From assembly GCA_016212665.1 (NCBI GenBank), contig JACREZ010000008.1, positions 1 to 64,000 on the forward strand: a stretch of 64,000 bases of DNA. Reading direction: 5' to 3'. Of the stretch, positions 44,136 to 53,128 are shown one piece after another. The position numbers were made by a program, and so were the translations under genes. This DNA is from Ignavibacteriota bacterium (GTDB lineage Bacteria; Bacteroidota; Ignavibacteria; UBA10030; SZUA-254). The stretch's first letter is position 1. Every line of letters starts with the position of its first letter. The notes below the pieces were generated by a model. It was given only the letters and a program-made list of their open reading frames with translations, had not been told where the DNA came from and did not search any database.

Positions 44136-44233
44136 CGCTGATAGGTCACCGATTTCTGGTTACGGGTCACATATCTCAGAACAACAAATATCCTGTAACC
44201 TCGAACCTGTAACCCGTAACCAAAAACCGATAA

Positions 44234-44941
44234 ATGATAACTTGCCCTGTCTGTAACACATCAAATCACCATCTGAAAATCTCCTGTGTTTCGTGCGGGA
44301 GTTACATTCAACAAAAGGTTGACACGCTTGATCTGTTCGGAACTATCTGGAAATTGATTGAAACCCCGAAAAAAGCATTTCATGCTATTGCCATTGCAAC
44401 GCACAAAAACTATTCGTTGCTGCTGGGGTCATTATCAGGTTACGCTTTTGTTGCATTAATCTTCTGGCTTATCAAAGCAGGTGATATTGCTAATCATATC
44501 GTTGAACTTATGTTAGCATGGCTTGCAGTCAGCCCGGTTGTCGGTTTGATTATTTTCTTTCTCAACCTCTTTTTTCTAAGAATCCTGATGCGCGCAACAG
44601 GTAACGTGGTATCTTTTAGAAATTTGATGGGTGTTGTATCGTATTCTTTTGTTCCATTGATAATTTCTGCCTTCCTAATACTCCCGATTGAAGTGATTAC
44701 GTTCGGAATTTTCCTTTTTACAAAAGCGCCGAATCCGTTTACGTTGTTGCCTCAATCTGCAATCTTTCTTTTTAGTTTCGATGCAATACTCTCGCTGTGG
44801 AGTTTTCTTCTTTATGTTATTGGAATTCGGACTCTACTTGATTGTAGCCTTGGTAAAGCCTTATTATTCAGCATTGTAGCAATCGGACTTACTGTTATTA
44901 CAATTGCCGGAACCTTCATCTTTTTTACACTACCTCAGTAG
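44234..44941 (+). CDS. YIP1-like membrane protein with zinc ribbon
   Basis: The protein (235 residues) begins with a zinc ribbon, CPVCNTSNHHLKISCVSCG, and then has five or so spans that match the YIP1 family (LIFFLNLFFLRILMRATGNVVSF and VVSYSFVPLIISAFLIL). Its role in bacteria is unknown. It is followed 1-2 bases later by a small metalloprotease gene, suggesting a transcript of two genes. The spacer before it (44,140-44,230) is filled with word-like repeats. Confidence 0.75.
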   Translation: MITCPVCNTSNHHLKISCVSCGSYIQQKVDTLDLFGTIWKLIETPKKAFHAIAIATHKNYSLLLGSLSGYAFVALIFWLIKAGDIANHIVELMLAWLAVSPVVGLIIFFLNLFFLRILMRATGNVVSFRNLMGVVSYSFVPLIISAFLILPIEVITFGIFLFTKAPNPFTLLPQSAIFLFSFDAILSLWSFLLYVIGIRTLLDCSLGKALLFSIVAIGLTVITIAGTFIFFTLPQ

Positions 44942-44942
44942 T

Positions 44943-45314
44943 ATGGATTCAGACAGATTTCATCAACTTGTAGAGAGCGCATACGAGCGTCTCCCTGAAT
45001 ACTTTCAAGAATTAATAACTAATGCTATAATTGTGGTTGAAGACTACCCAGATGATGAAATAGTCAGAACGATGAAACTCGGTTCCCGAAAACATTTATT
45101 AGGATTGTACCAAGGTGTACCGTTAACAAAAAGGAATACGAATTATGGAATGACGGCGGTAATTCCTGACAAAATTACGCTTTTTCAAAAGAATATTGAA
45201 GCCGCCTGTAGTTCTGAACAGGAAATCGATAGTAAGGTGACTGAGGTCTTAATTCACGAAATTGCTCACCATTTTGGCATGAATGAAGAAGAAGTCAGAG
45301 CAGCAGGCTACTAA
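44943..45314 (+). CDS. Small zincin metalloprotease (PF06262-like)
   Basis: A 123-residue protein starting at ATG 44,943. The active-site motif is VLIHEIAHHFGMNEEEV, an HExxH with a Glu ten residues later. The segment VVVEDYPDDEI near residue 28 and LGLYQGVPL are also marks of the family. It has no signal peptide, so it should be cytoplasmic. Substrates are unknown in the family. Confidence 0.85.
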   Translation: MDSDRFHQLVESAYERLPEYFQELITNAIIVVEDYPDDEIVRTMKLGSRKHLLGLYQGVPLTKRNTNYGMTAVIPDKITLFQKNIEAACSSEQEIDSKVTEVLIHEIAHHFGMNEEEVRAAGY

Positions 45315-45407
45315 GGATTGAAGAAATATTCAAAAAAAATGAAAAAACTATGGCATGGAATAGAAGTTTTTTAGTATATTTATGGCACGAAAAATTAAGG
45401 AAATTTA
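45315..45407 (+). promoter_or_regulatory. Possible promoter of the 45,408 gene
   Basis: TTTTTTAGTATATTTATGG at ~45,366-45,385 contains TATATTT, near the -7 consensus of Bacteroidota (TAnnTTTG). The gene start is about 25 bases downstream. The match is weak and by eye. Confidence 0.3.
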
Positions 45408-45704
45408 ATGGCAAAGATTATTTTTAAGATTACATACAGCATAGCACCGGAAAAACGAGAAGATTATCTTGAACTTGCTGGAAAGATGAAAGCACATCTC
45501 TCCGGCAAAATGGGTAAAAATTATTCAATTTATGAGAATAAAACCAAGGCAAACAAGTTTTCAGAGATATTTGTTTGTAACAGTCAAGATGAATTCGACC
45601 ACCTCGAAGACCACGATGATATTACCAGTGACCTGGTAGAAAAAATCAACGCACTTCTTGACGACGGAAAAATGCAATACTCAACTCTTGTAGAAGTTGA
45701 GTAG
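45408..45704 (+). CDS. ABM-like ferredoxin-fold protein
   Basis: The 98-residue protein looks like a dimeric alpha/beta barrel of the antibiotic biosynthesis monooxygenase type. FKITYSIAPEKREDYLELAGKMKAHLS is followed by a second strand NYSIYENKTKANKFSEIFVCNSQDEFDHLEDH. The catalytic role is not certain. It sits 8 bases before a hemerythrin gene, which suggests a shared function, perhaps in oxygen or oxidative stress handling (inference). Confidence 0.55.
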   Translation: MAKIIFKITYSIAPEKREDYLELAGKMKAHLSGKMGKNYSIYENKTKANKFSEIFVCNSQDEFDHLEDHDDITSDLVEKINALLDDGKMQYSTLVEVE

Positions 45705-45712
45705 TTTCTTCA

Positions 45713-46192
45713 ATGGCACAACGATTTGACCCGATTGCTGTTCTTTTACAAGAACACAATGACGCGTTAGAGCAATTGAAAAAATTAAATGTTGCGGTCG
45801 GGGCTTTAAGTCTGAACGGTTACACCTCAAAAATCGGGAAGCAATTAGATGCTTCTCTTCGCTATATTGAAAGGGAAGTGAAGGAACATAACAAGAAGGA
45901 GGAGGATGCATTATTCCCGATTCTTGAAACGTATGTTGAAGGTCCTACGAAGTTGATGCGGAACGACCACAAGCAATTACGGAAAGGATTTACTTCTCTT
46001 CGCGAAGCGATAGAGCGGCTTAAAGCAAATCCCGATAGTTTCTCGGCAATCAAACGCTTGTCTGTAGTTGCAAAAAGCGTCGTTCAACTGTTTGTCAACC
46101 ACATACACAAAGAGAATTACATTCTTTTCCCGCTCGTTCAGAAACTTCTTACGAAAGATGAGTTGAGGGAAGTTGCAAGGAAGATGCTGTAA
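45713..46192 (+). CDS. Hemerythrin-domain protein
   Basis: The 159-residue protein has the pattern of a diiron hemerythrin/HHE domain: LLQEHNDALEQLKKL, VKEHNKKEEDALFPILE, RNDHKQLRKGF and FVNHIHKENYILFPLVQKLL. The His and Glu ligands lie in these blocks. Such proteins bind oxygen or repair damage from nitric oxide. It ends shortly before a bidirectional terminator. Confidence 0.88.
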   Translation: MAQRFDPIAVLLQEHNDALEQLKKLNVAVGALSLNGYTSKIGKQLDASLRYIEREVKEHNKKEEDALFPILETYVEGPTKLMRNDHKQLRKGFTSLREAIERLKANPDSFSAIKRLSVVAKSVVQLFVNHIHKENYILFPLVQKLLTKDELREVARKML

Positions 46193-46229
46193 AGAGTCTT
46201 TGAGTACTCAGTATTTTAGTGAAAAAGAA

Positions 46230-46253
46230 AACCCCGAGTCATTCGGGGTTTTT
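46230..46253. terminator. Bidirectional terminator
   Basis: AACCCCGA pairs with TCGGGGTT around a six-base loop. A T-run on the right and an A-run on the left (T-run on the minus strand) let it serve both the hemerythrin gene and the convergent minus-strand M28 gene. Confidence 0.85.
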
Positions 46254-46275
46254 CATGTTCTAAAGTCTGGAATGT

Positions 46276-48078
46276 TTACTTTCTGTCCTCTAACTTCGCT
46301 TTGACCGTGATGTCTTCGGTTCCGCGCTTTACAACAACATCAACTTCATCGCCGGGTTTATATTCACCTAAGACATACATGTAATCATAAATATTCTTGA
46401 TGTCTTTCGTCCCGAATTTGATAATGACATCGCCTTCTTTCAATCCTGCTTTCTCTGCGGGACTGTCTTTTCGTGTTCCGCCAATACGCAATCCTGCAAT
46501 TTCCGAAGCGTAATCAGGAATGATTCCCAAACTTACACGTGCGCCCGGTCTGTCGCCACCCATCGGACTCGATGCAGCTTTTGTAAACGCAGGCTTTTCA
46601 TTCAGGTTTGCAATTTCTTTTGTGATTTTTGAGATAAGACTAACAATCTTCTGTTCACCTTCATACTGTATTTTTTCCCACGTATCAGCAGGCGTATGGT
46701 ATTCCCGGTGAGTGCCGGTGAAGAAAAACATCACGGGAAGATTCTTCGAGTAGAATGGTGCGTGGTCGCTTGGTCCGTAACCATCGGGTTTCAAGGTGAG
46801 TTTGATTGAAGGGTCATCGTTCGAACTCTTCACGAGGTTTTCAAAGTTCGGTGATGTACCCATTCCCTCAACCACGAGAGTGCTTTCTTTCATTCGTCCA
46901 ATCATATCCATGTTCAACATGGCGATTGCATTCTCGAGAGAAATTGTTGGATTGTTCACAAAGTATGTTGAGCCGAGCGTTCCAAGTTCTTCGCCTGAGA
47001 AGGAGAGGAAGAGAAGACTTCGTTTGAAATCGTTTTTATGGGTGGCACAATATTCAGCAAGTTCCAACAAACCGCTTGTGCCGGATGCATTGTCATCCGC
47101 TCCATGATGGATTGCGACTGTGTCAGGTTTCATCGAACCTTCTCCACCCATTCCGAGATGGTCCATGTGCGCTCCAACGATAACGATTTCCTCCTTCAAC
47201 TTCGGGTCGCCTCCTTCAAGATAGCCGATGATGTTTGATGTCTTCGCATGAACTTTAATGGTTTGCGTGTGCATGGTTGCCATTACGTCAGCGAGTTCAA
47301 ACGATTGCGGTTGTTTCATCGCATTGATTTGTTCCTGAATTGATTTGAAATCCCTGCCGACAAAATGAAGAACGGAATCAAAAGCCTGCCATTTCATTGT
47401 TTGTGCGGCAATTCCTGATGTTCCGAAGCCCCGGTCAAAATTAAATGCTACAAGTTTTCCTTCCGGTTCATCAACCGGTCCGTTGATGAGAATCATTCCG
47501 ATTGCCCCTTTGTTTCGTGCTGTCATTGCTTTCATCCGAATCGGTGTGTACTTGTTAAAGACAGTATCTTTATTTCCGTTCGGTGAGTAACGCATCATGA
47601 CTACAATTTTTCCATTGACATCAACACCTGCATAATCATCATATTTGAGCGACTCTGCAGAAATACCGTAACCGACGAAAACGAGAGAGGCAGAAATTGA
47701 TGTATCAATGGTTAATCCTAATGGACGGAAGTGTTCATTCAATTTGAAATCAAGCGCAAGACTTTTCACCTTCATCGAGAGCGAGTTATCGTCACCGATT
47801 TTAACTGTCGAAATGAAATCGAATTCCTGAAAGTAACCGTTCGTTCCTTTCGGTTGCAAACCATAACTCTTAAACTCACTTTCAATAAACTTCGCTGCTA
47901 TCTCATTTCCTTTTGTTCCTGAGCCGCGACCTTCGAGTTCATCCGATGTCAGAAATTTTACAAGTGCCTGAAGTTCCTGAACTGTAATATTGCTTGAATT
48001 AATTCCGGCATCGTCCTGCGAAAACGCGGAGAGCGTGAAGAACAATAAAATGATAATCGCTAAAGAAAGGTGTTTCAT
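46276..48078 (-). CDS. M28 zinc aminopeptidase with PA and PDZ domains
   Basis: A 600-residue secreted protein with a signal peptide (LAIIILLFFTLSAFS). A protease-associated insertion lies around GYGISAESLKYDDYAGVDVNGKIVVM. The M28 core carries the metal ligands GAHMDHLG, HHGADDNASGTSG, SFSGEELGTLGS and the last His in HREYHTPADTWEKI. A PDZ domain ends the protein (AGLKEGDVIIKFG). It should trim peptides in the periplasm or outside the cell. It is followed by two further secreted proteins on the minus strand. Confidence 0.92.
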   Translation of the reverse strand: MKHLSLAIIILLFFTLSAFSQDDAGINSSNITVQELQALVKFLTSDELEGRGSGTKGNEIAAKFIESEFKSYGLQPKGTNGYFQEFDFISTVKIGDDNSLSMKVKSLALDFKLNEHFRPLGLTIDTSISASLVFVGYGISAESLKYDDYAGVDVNGKIVVMMRYSPNGNKDTVFNKYTPIRMKAMTARNKGAIGMILINGPVDEPEGKLVAFNFDRGFGTSGIAAQTMKWQAFDSVLHFVGRDFKSIQEQINAMKQPQSFELADVMATMHTQTIKVHAKTSNIIGYLEGGDPKLKEEIVIVGAHMDHLGMGGEGSMKPDTVAIHHGADDNASGTSGLLELAEYCATHKNDFKRSLLFLSFSGEELGTLGSTYFVNNPTISLENAIAMLNMDMIGRMKESTLVVEGMGTSPNFENLVKSSNDDPSIKLTLKPDGYGPSDHAPFYSKNLPVMFFFTGTHREYHTPADTWEKIQYEGEQKIVSLISKITKEIANLNEKPAFTKAASSPMGGDRPGARVSLGIIPDYASEIAGLRIGGTRKDSPAEKAGLKEGDVIIKFGTKDIKNIYDYMYVLGEYKPGDEVDVVVKRGTEDITVKAKLEDRK

Positions 48079-48088
48079 GGTATTCCTG

Positions 48089-48424
48089 TTAATCTGTGTA
48101 TGTTCTGATGATTTCTAAAATTTCGACAACCTCTCCGACCTGACAAACGCTTGCGAGGTCAAGAGGACCACGAACGACAAGGTCTGCCCGTAAACCTTCT
48201 CTGAGAAGGATGACGACACGAGAACCTGTTAATTCGTATGTTTCTCCATCATTTCCGATAAACTGCCAGCAACCGCCTTCAACGGAAGTGTAATGCATCA
48301 TTCCCGAAAGTTCAAAACTTTCTATCTGGTCAACAGTTCGTTGTACCGAAAGGCACGAAGGAACCGCGAGGAGGAGAATGAAAAACATGGATGAGAGCAA
48401 TGTTCTCCTGTGGAGGTTTTTCAA
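48089..48424 (-). CDS. Small lipoprotein
   Basis: A 111-residue protein with a basic start (KNLHRRT), hydrophobic core and lipobox AVPSC, so it is a lipoprotein of the envelope. The mature part has a beta-rich segment MMHYTSVEGGCWQFIGNDGETYELTG followed by ADLVVRGPLDLASVCQVG, a pattern seen in small OB-fold-like secreted proteins. No enzymatic motif. It sits between the TolB-like protein and the M28 peptidase on the same strand. Confidence 0.6.
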   Translation of the reverse strand: MKNLHRRTLLSSMFFILLLAVPSCLSVQRTVDQIESFELSGMMHYTSVEGGCWQFIGNDGETYELTGSRVVILLREGLRADLVVRGPLDLASVCQVGEVVEILEIIRTYTD

Positions 48425-49483
48425 TTACGGCACCCAATCAGCAATGAAAATATTTGTTTCGCCTTGTACTTTTCCATTTCTGTTTGATGCAAAGACTATC
48501 TTTGTTCCATCCCGAGTAAACATCGGAAAGCCATCAAAAGTATTATTGTAAGTTACTCGTTCCAAACCCGAACCGTCTGTATTTACCAGGTACAAATCAA
48601 AGTTCCGACCTTTTTGGTCGCTGTAGTTTGTGGAGAAGATGATTTGACTCCCGTTCGGGTGGAAGAACGGAGCAAAACTTGCAGTACCTAAATCTGTAAT
48701 CTGTTTCTTGCCTGAACCGTCTGCATTCATCACAAAGATTTCCATCTTGCCCGGACGAATCATACCGTCTCTTAACAGTTGTTGGTAGTCTAAAAGTCCT
48801 GTTGAATCTGTTGGATGATTTGCGCGAAAGACAATCTTAGAACCATCCCATGAATAAAATGCGCCGCCATCGTAGCCGATTTCGTTTGTCAGACGCAGAA
48901 CATTTTTTCCTTCTAAATCCATAGAGTATAATTCAAGGTCTCCATCCCGTACTGAAGTGAAAATAATTTTGTCTCCTTTTGGTGAGACAGTCGCTTCGGC
49001 ATCATAACCATCCGTTGTTGTAATTCGTTTGAATTCTTTGCTTCCAACCTTTCCCATAAAAATATCAAACGATTTCACAAGTGACCAAATGTATCCTTTT
49101 GAGTAATCCGGTTTGGGCGGACAATCATCACTACCTAAATGTGTTGATGCAAAAAGAAATGTTGTATCGCCGGGTAGGAAAAATGCGCAGGTAGTTTTTC
49201 CTTTTCCGCTGTTGAGTAGCATGAGATTGCTTCCATCAACATTCATCGAAAATATTTGGTCGCATCGAAATGAATCACGTTCTGATTGGAAAATTAGTCT
49301 CGATTCATCGAATGAGAAATACGCTTCAGCATTTTGACCACCGAAGGTCAATTGCTTTATATTTTTCAAATGCTTTTCATCGGGGAAGCGAAGTGAATCT
49401 GTGGATTGAGCAAGAACAAAAGTAAGATTGATGATTGTAAATAGTAGGAGAATGATAGTTGATTTCATACCTGTCATGTTCAT
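48425..49483 (-). CDS. TolB-like beta-propeller (PD40) secreted protein
   Basis: This 352-residue protein has a signal peptide and then six or so WD40-like PD40 repeats, with repeated features such as IFSMNVDGSN, DLELYSMDLEGKNVLRLT, EIFVMNADGSGKKQIT, DLYLVNTDGSGLERVT. The repeats form a beta-propeller similar to TolB. It may bind a partner at the outer envelope. The gene ends 1 base before the lipoprotein gene, consistent with one operon of three secreted proteins. Confidence 0.82.
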   Translation of the reverse strand: MNMTGMKSTIILLLFTIINLTFVLAQSTDSLRFPDEKHLKNIKQLTFGGQNAEAYFSFDESRLIFQSERDSFRCDQIFSMNVDGSNLMLLNSGKGKTTCAFFLPGDTTFLFASTHLGSDDCPPKPDYSKGYIWSLVKSFDIFMGKVGSKEFKRITTTDGYDAEATVSPKGDKIIFTSVRDGDLELYSMDLEGKNVLRLTNEIGYDGGAFYSWDGSKIVFRANHPTDSTGLLDYQQLLRDGMIRPGKMEIFVMNADGSGKKQITDLGTASFAPFFHPNGSQIIFSTNYSDQKGRNFDLYLVNTDGSGLERVTYNNTFDGFPMFTRDGTKIVFASNRNGKVQGETNIFIADWVP

Positions 49484-49505
49484 GTTGATTATGTGTAATT
49501 AAAAT

Positions 49506-50048
49506 TCATTTGAGTTGTTTGAGTGCTTCCTGTAATTTGTTGAATGAATCAGGTGTGCGAACGCTGTATTGCAAATCTATATATGCAATCTTGCCCGATT
49601 TATCCACGACATAGACTGTTCTCTTGTTGTATCCTGATTCATTGAAACTCGAATATGTTTTGGCAACGCTATGGTTGTGGTCAGAGACAAGTTTGAAAGG
49701 CAATTGATGATGTTTTGCCCATTCATGATGCGAGTATTCATAATCACCACTGATGCCGAGTATTTCGGCATCAAGATTTGCTAATGCAGAGAAATTGTCC
49801 CGCAACGTACAGACTTCTTTCGTGCAACCGCCGCTCCAATCGGCAGGGTAGAAGGCGAGAACAACATTTCGTTTCCCGGCAAACGATGAGAGTTTCAAAT
49901 CCTCACTTGCGACAGAATCCTGTGTAGCATACGGCAGGGAAAAATCGGGTGCCGCATCTCCCACCGCTAAACTCTTTTGAGATGATTGTTGTGAGAGGAG
50001 AGCGAATGGTAGAGCAAACGTGAATACAAAAAGAACGAAAAATTTCAT
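49506..50048 (-). CDS. Secreted BCP-type peroxiredoxin
   Basis: A 180-residue protein. The start at 50,048 is chosen because a signal peptide FFVLFVFTFALPFALLSQ begins right there and a GGAA ribosome-binding site precedes it. The peroxiredoxin region reads FYPADWSGGCTKEVCTLRDNF, with two Cys five residues apart as in BCP-type enzymes. Others are AAPDFSLPY and ISGDYEYSHHEWAKHH. It should reduce peroxides in the periplasm using thioredoxin-like partners. It lies 22 bases upstream of the TolB-like gene, on the same strand. Confidence 0.88.
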   Translation of the reverse strand: MKFFVLFVFTFALPFALLSQQSSQKSLAVGDAAPDFSLPYATQDSVASEDLKLSSFAGKRNVVLAFYPADWSGGCTKEVCTLRDNFSALANLDAEILGISGDYEYSHHEWAKHHQLPFKLVSDHNHSVAKTYSSFNESGYNKRTVYVVDKSGKIAYIDLQYSVRTPDSFNKLQEALKQLK

Positions 50049-50230
50049 ACTGAAATTTCCTTGAAGTGTTGATGCCTGATAGTCTCTGTTTTTTGTGCGC
50101 ATAGACGGGTATGAATATACGAACATTTTTGGGAATTCCCCTTATTCATTTCAAAATACATCATTCCGGAAATTGTTTTTGAACGTATGTATTTGTAAAA
50201 TTGTGCAGTTGAATAATCAATAATCATTAT

Positions 50231-50326
50231 ATGGAACATCTAACCATAAAAATTAGAAAACCAACAGGTAAGAGAAATTATATTGGGTTGCCTGTGCTGT
50301 TGGAAATTGAAACGGAGGGGTGGTGA
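50231..50326 (+). CDS. Very short frame of uncertain status
   Basis: ATG 50,231 opens a 31-residue frame (EHLTIKIRKPTGKRNYIG, then LPVLLEIETEGW). It resembles the edge of a small protein, but lacks a clear ribosome-binding site and family. It lies in a spacer between two divergent gene sets. Confidence 0.2.
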   Translation: MEHLTIKIRKPTGKRNYIGLPVLLEIETEGW

Positions 50327-50360
50327 GAGTTGTCGTAGCGGTGAGTGCATCTTGGACAAG

Positions 50361-52178
50361 TCATGCAGTCCTTACATGTTGCATTCTTCTCTTTTTGTAT
50401 TTCACTTCCGGTTCTAATAATATCAACTGCTGAGAATGAACAGGCATCATCGTCTTAATAAATTCGTCCCACTTGTCAAGTTTGATATTCTGTTTGAATT
50501 GCTTGTTAATTTCATCAAGCTCGGCTTGGATTTTCACATTTGTAAACTGTAAAGCAAGTTTCAGAATATCAATTCGCATGAGAATATCTTTAGTGAAAGT
50601 TCGCTTTGCATCAGAAAAAGTAATTGCTTGCAGAAGTTCTTTTGACTTGCCAGAGTTTAAAAGTATGAGTGTGTAAACGGCAAACTCCAACTTGTCAAAG
50701 CCTAATAAATAACAGGTGTCGTCAAGCATGATTGGCTTTCCGTTTTGTGGCAACACCAAATTGAAAGAATAGTTTTTATATAAACCCGAAATAGAAATTT
50801 TATAGGGGGCAAAAGAGTAATCACCAATTCCGAAAATTGAATAATCGGGTTTGTTGTCGTAGATGCTTGATTTGCGTAAATCGAATTGTGCTTTGTTTTT
50901 GTGTAGATAGTGGAAAGTTTTTGGGAAGTCTTTTTTGATAAACGAAGTATCTTGTCCAACTTTTTTCTGTGTAATGATTGTAAACTTTCTCGTCTTGTCA
51001 ATTACCGTTTCTTTGAGGTCAGAACTTTTCAGTACACCGAAAACCAAATCTTCTTCTATAATTACTTCTTGTTGAAGTCCATTAACAAAATGTCCGTTGA
51101 CTCTCTCAAGTTCCATGATGGAAGAACAATCGTGCTTGATTCCTTGTCTCCATTCAAAAGGAGAACGTCCGTCAATATCATTGCTGTGTTTGTAGAGTTC
51201 AACGCTTGAAACAAATTTATCTTGAACCCAACCAAATTGATTGAGCAGTGTAGCATGGTTGTAAAAATTATATTCGTTGCAAACGAATTCAGGGATTCCA
51301 TTCAACTTGCAAAAAAGTAATGATGCTTCAACCGAAACATTAAATTCTTTCTTACTGTCAATACTTAGTTTTTGTAAGTCGGCAATGTTATAGTTGCGTT
51401 GTTGTTGGTCAAACACCACATTTTTTATCACAGAATTTTTAACAAGAAAAGCAAAGTGTCCATGTGAATATTGGAAAGCATCAAACATCATAAGCGTAAT
51501 GTATTCGCCAATGTCAAAGTTTCCTTTCCCTGTCATGGCATCCAAACCACTATGATTTTTGAAGTTTGACTTTATCGGTAGGTTGCCCGAACCCAAACTA
51601 CTCAATTTGGAATTTGTAACCCACGGAGGATTTCCAATAACTAATATTTCTCTTCTTGAATGTTCTTTGCAAATTCTCCCAAAATCGAAATCGAAAACAT
51701 TAAAGTGGTTGATTTCGATTTCCGGTTTTCTTGTGTCAGGGTTATCAATGAAAAATTGAAGAATGTTGAACTTCGTTTCCCACACATACGGTTTGTAAAT
51801 CTCGACTCCAAATATTTTTTCAATTCGCTTGAATGTGCTTAGACAAGCGACAATAAAATTTCCCTTTCCGCACGTCGGCTCAACAATGATTTCAGGATTT
51901 GAAGAAACTTGCTTTAAAAACTTAACAACATTCGATGCTAAATTAGGATTAGTTTGAAAATCTCCATATTCAGCTCTGTCAGGTTCTGCAATTAAACTAC
52001 TGTGAGAGCAAATAATTTCTTTCAATGCTTCAAGTTCAATCTCGCTCTCAAAAAAATGTTTGATGCCGCAAGCATCAAACATTTTTTGATTGGCTGTTAC
52101 AAGCGTTGTCGTCCTGTTCAGTTTGTTGCGTAAGAAATCTGAAACCTGATGAGTAATATTTGCTTCAAATATTTTCAT
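50361..52178 (-). CDS. Type II DNA adenine methyltransferase
   Basis: A 605-residue N6-adenine methyltransferase. Motif I is IVEPTCGKGNFIVACLS near residue 95-111 and the catalytic motif IV is VIGNPPWVTNSKLS. The C-terminal half is a target-recognition region of about 300 residues without known motifs. The start overlaps the end of the endonuclease gene by 4 bases (both on minus, endonuclease first). Together they should form a restriction-modification pair that defends against foreign DNA. Confidence 0.88.
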   Translation of the reverse strand: MKIFEANITHQVSDFLRNKLNRTTTLVTANQKMFDACGIKHFFESEIELEALKEIICSHSSLIAEPDRAEYGDFQTNPNLASNVVKFLKQVSSNPEIIVEPTCGKGNFIVACLSTFKRIEKIFGVEIYKPYVWETKFNILQFFIDNPDTRKPEIEINHFNVFDFDFGRICKEHSRREILVIGNPPWVTNSKLSSLGSGNLPIKSNFKNHSGLDAMTGKGNFDIGEYITLMMFDAFQYSHGHFAFLVKNSVIKNVVFDQQQRNYNIADLQKLSIDSKKEFNVSVEASLLFCKLNGIPEFVCNEYNFYNHATLLNQFGWVQDKFVSSVELYKHSNDIDGRSPFEWRQGIKHDCSSIMELERVNGHFVNGLQQEVIIEEDLVFGVLKSSDLKETVIDKTRKFTIITQKKVGQDTSFIKKDFPKTFHYLHKNKAQFDLRKSSIYDNKPDYSIFGIGDYSFAPYKISISGLYKNYSFNLVLPQNGKPIMLDDTCYLLGFDKLEFAVYTLILLNSGKSKELLQAITFSDAKRTFTKDILMRIDILKLALQFTNVKIQAELDEINKQFKQNIKLDKWDEFIKTMMPVHSQQLILLEPEVKYKKRRMQHVRTA

Positions 52179-52855
52179 CGCTTGCGTTTATAGAAACTTA
52201 TAATTTTTGTAATTCCTTTAACTTCTTTCTCCAATGTTACAATTCTTTGGTATTGTAATCGCCATTGTAGCGCATTAGAAATAGTAAGGTATCCTTGCTC
52301 CGGCGGTGATTGTAAAATCTGCTCTGCCAATTTTGATAAAGTTATTTCATCGGCAGGAATATTTTTATCGTTCAGATAAGCAATGATGTCAGCCTCATTT
52401 GCGTTGTCCTTAATCATTTCTCTCAGCCGAAAAGTAGTAGTGTAGTCAGCAGTTCGTTCTTTTGAAACGAATGAGCAACTGACAAAATTCAGAATAGCAG
52501 TTTTAGTTTTTGGGTTGTCTGCCTTATCGTAAACGAAAACAAGTAAGTTGTAACCAAGTCCGAAAATTTTTTGTTTAGCATCTTTAAAAGGACACGAAGA
52601 TTGAGGTTGCTTAATTGAAGTTACTTTGATGTCGGTAAGAATGTCAGCCGATGGTAAGTCAATTCCACTTGCTGAAGAGCCAACCGTTACTTCATAGTTG
52701 TCATTCAGATGCTTTTGGAACTTCTGCTCGATGAAAGTTCCAACGGCTTTACCATCCGTTACTCCGAAAAGTTCTTTATGTTGAAGTTTTGATTGAGAAA
52801 CACAAAAAATATGGGCTTCTTCAATCAGTTTCTTTATTGTTAATTTTTGCTTCAA
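52175..52855 (-). CDS. Type II restriction endonuclease partner
   Basis: A 226-residue protein encoded right before the methyltransferase. A PD-(D/E)xK nuclease core is suggested by GSSASGIDLPSADILTDIKVTS (Asp in GID and the DIK triad near residue 77), with ELFGVTDGKAVGTFIEQKFQ before it. Its neighbour and order make the restriction function likely, but the recognition site cannot be read. It lies just after an attC-like site. Confidence 0.72.
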   Translation of the reverse strand: MKQKLTIKKLIEEAHIFCVSQSKLQHKELFGVTDGKAVGTFIEQKFQKHLNDNYEVTVGSSASGIDLPSADILTDIKVTSIKQPQSSCPFKDAKQKIFGLGYNLLVFVYDKADNPKTKTAILNFVSCSFVSKERTADYTTTFRLREMIKDNANEADIIAYLNDKNIPADEITLSKLAEQILQSPPEQGYLTISNALQWRLQYQRIVTLEKEVKGITKIISFYKRKR

Positions 52856-52996
52856 TGTCTATCAGAAAATAATGTTGCTAACGTAATATTTAAATGTGTC
52901 GTTTCGTGTTTGTCGTATAAAAGTAAAAAAAATTTTGTCCACAACTGTTTGAGTTTTGTTATTCGTTCGTTTGACACAAGGTCGCCATAGGGTCGC

Positions 52997-53128
52997 GGAT
53001 AACGTTTTGGGGCTTTGCGTTCGGGCGGGTTTTGGAGCACGAAACTGTACACTTTCACCGAACTCGAATAGAAGCACAAAACTCCAAGTTTGCACGTAAC
53101 CCCGCCTGACGCAAAACCCGGGTTATGC
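52997..53128 (-). other. attC-like integron recombination site
   Basis: On the minus strand this 132-bp site starts with GCATAAC (R'') and ends with GTTATCC (R'). Between them inverted arms (GGGTTTTGCGTCAGGCGGGG and CCCGCCCGAACGCAAAGCCC) pair as in attC sites. The right core is the exact complement of the core at the far end of the gene (54,005-54,020), the textbook mark of a gene cassette. Confidence 0.75.

Noticed and set aside
50231-52178. Restriction-modification genes as a second integron cassette
   Set aside because: If they were a cassette, a complement of the GTTATCC core with attC arms should lie near 50,300. None is seen there.
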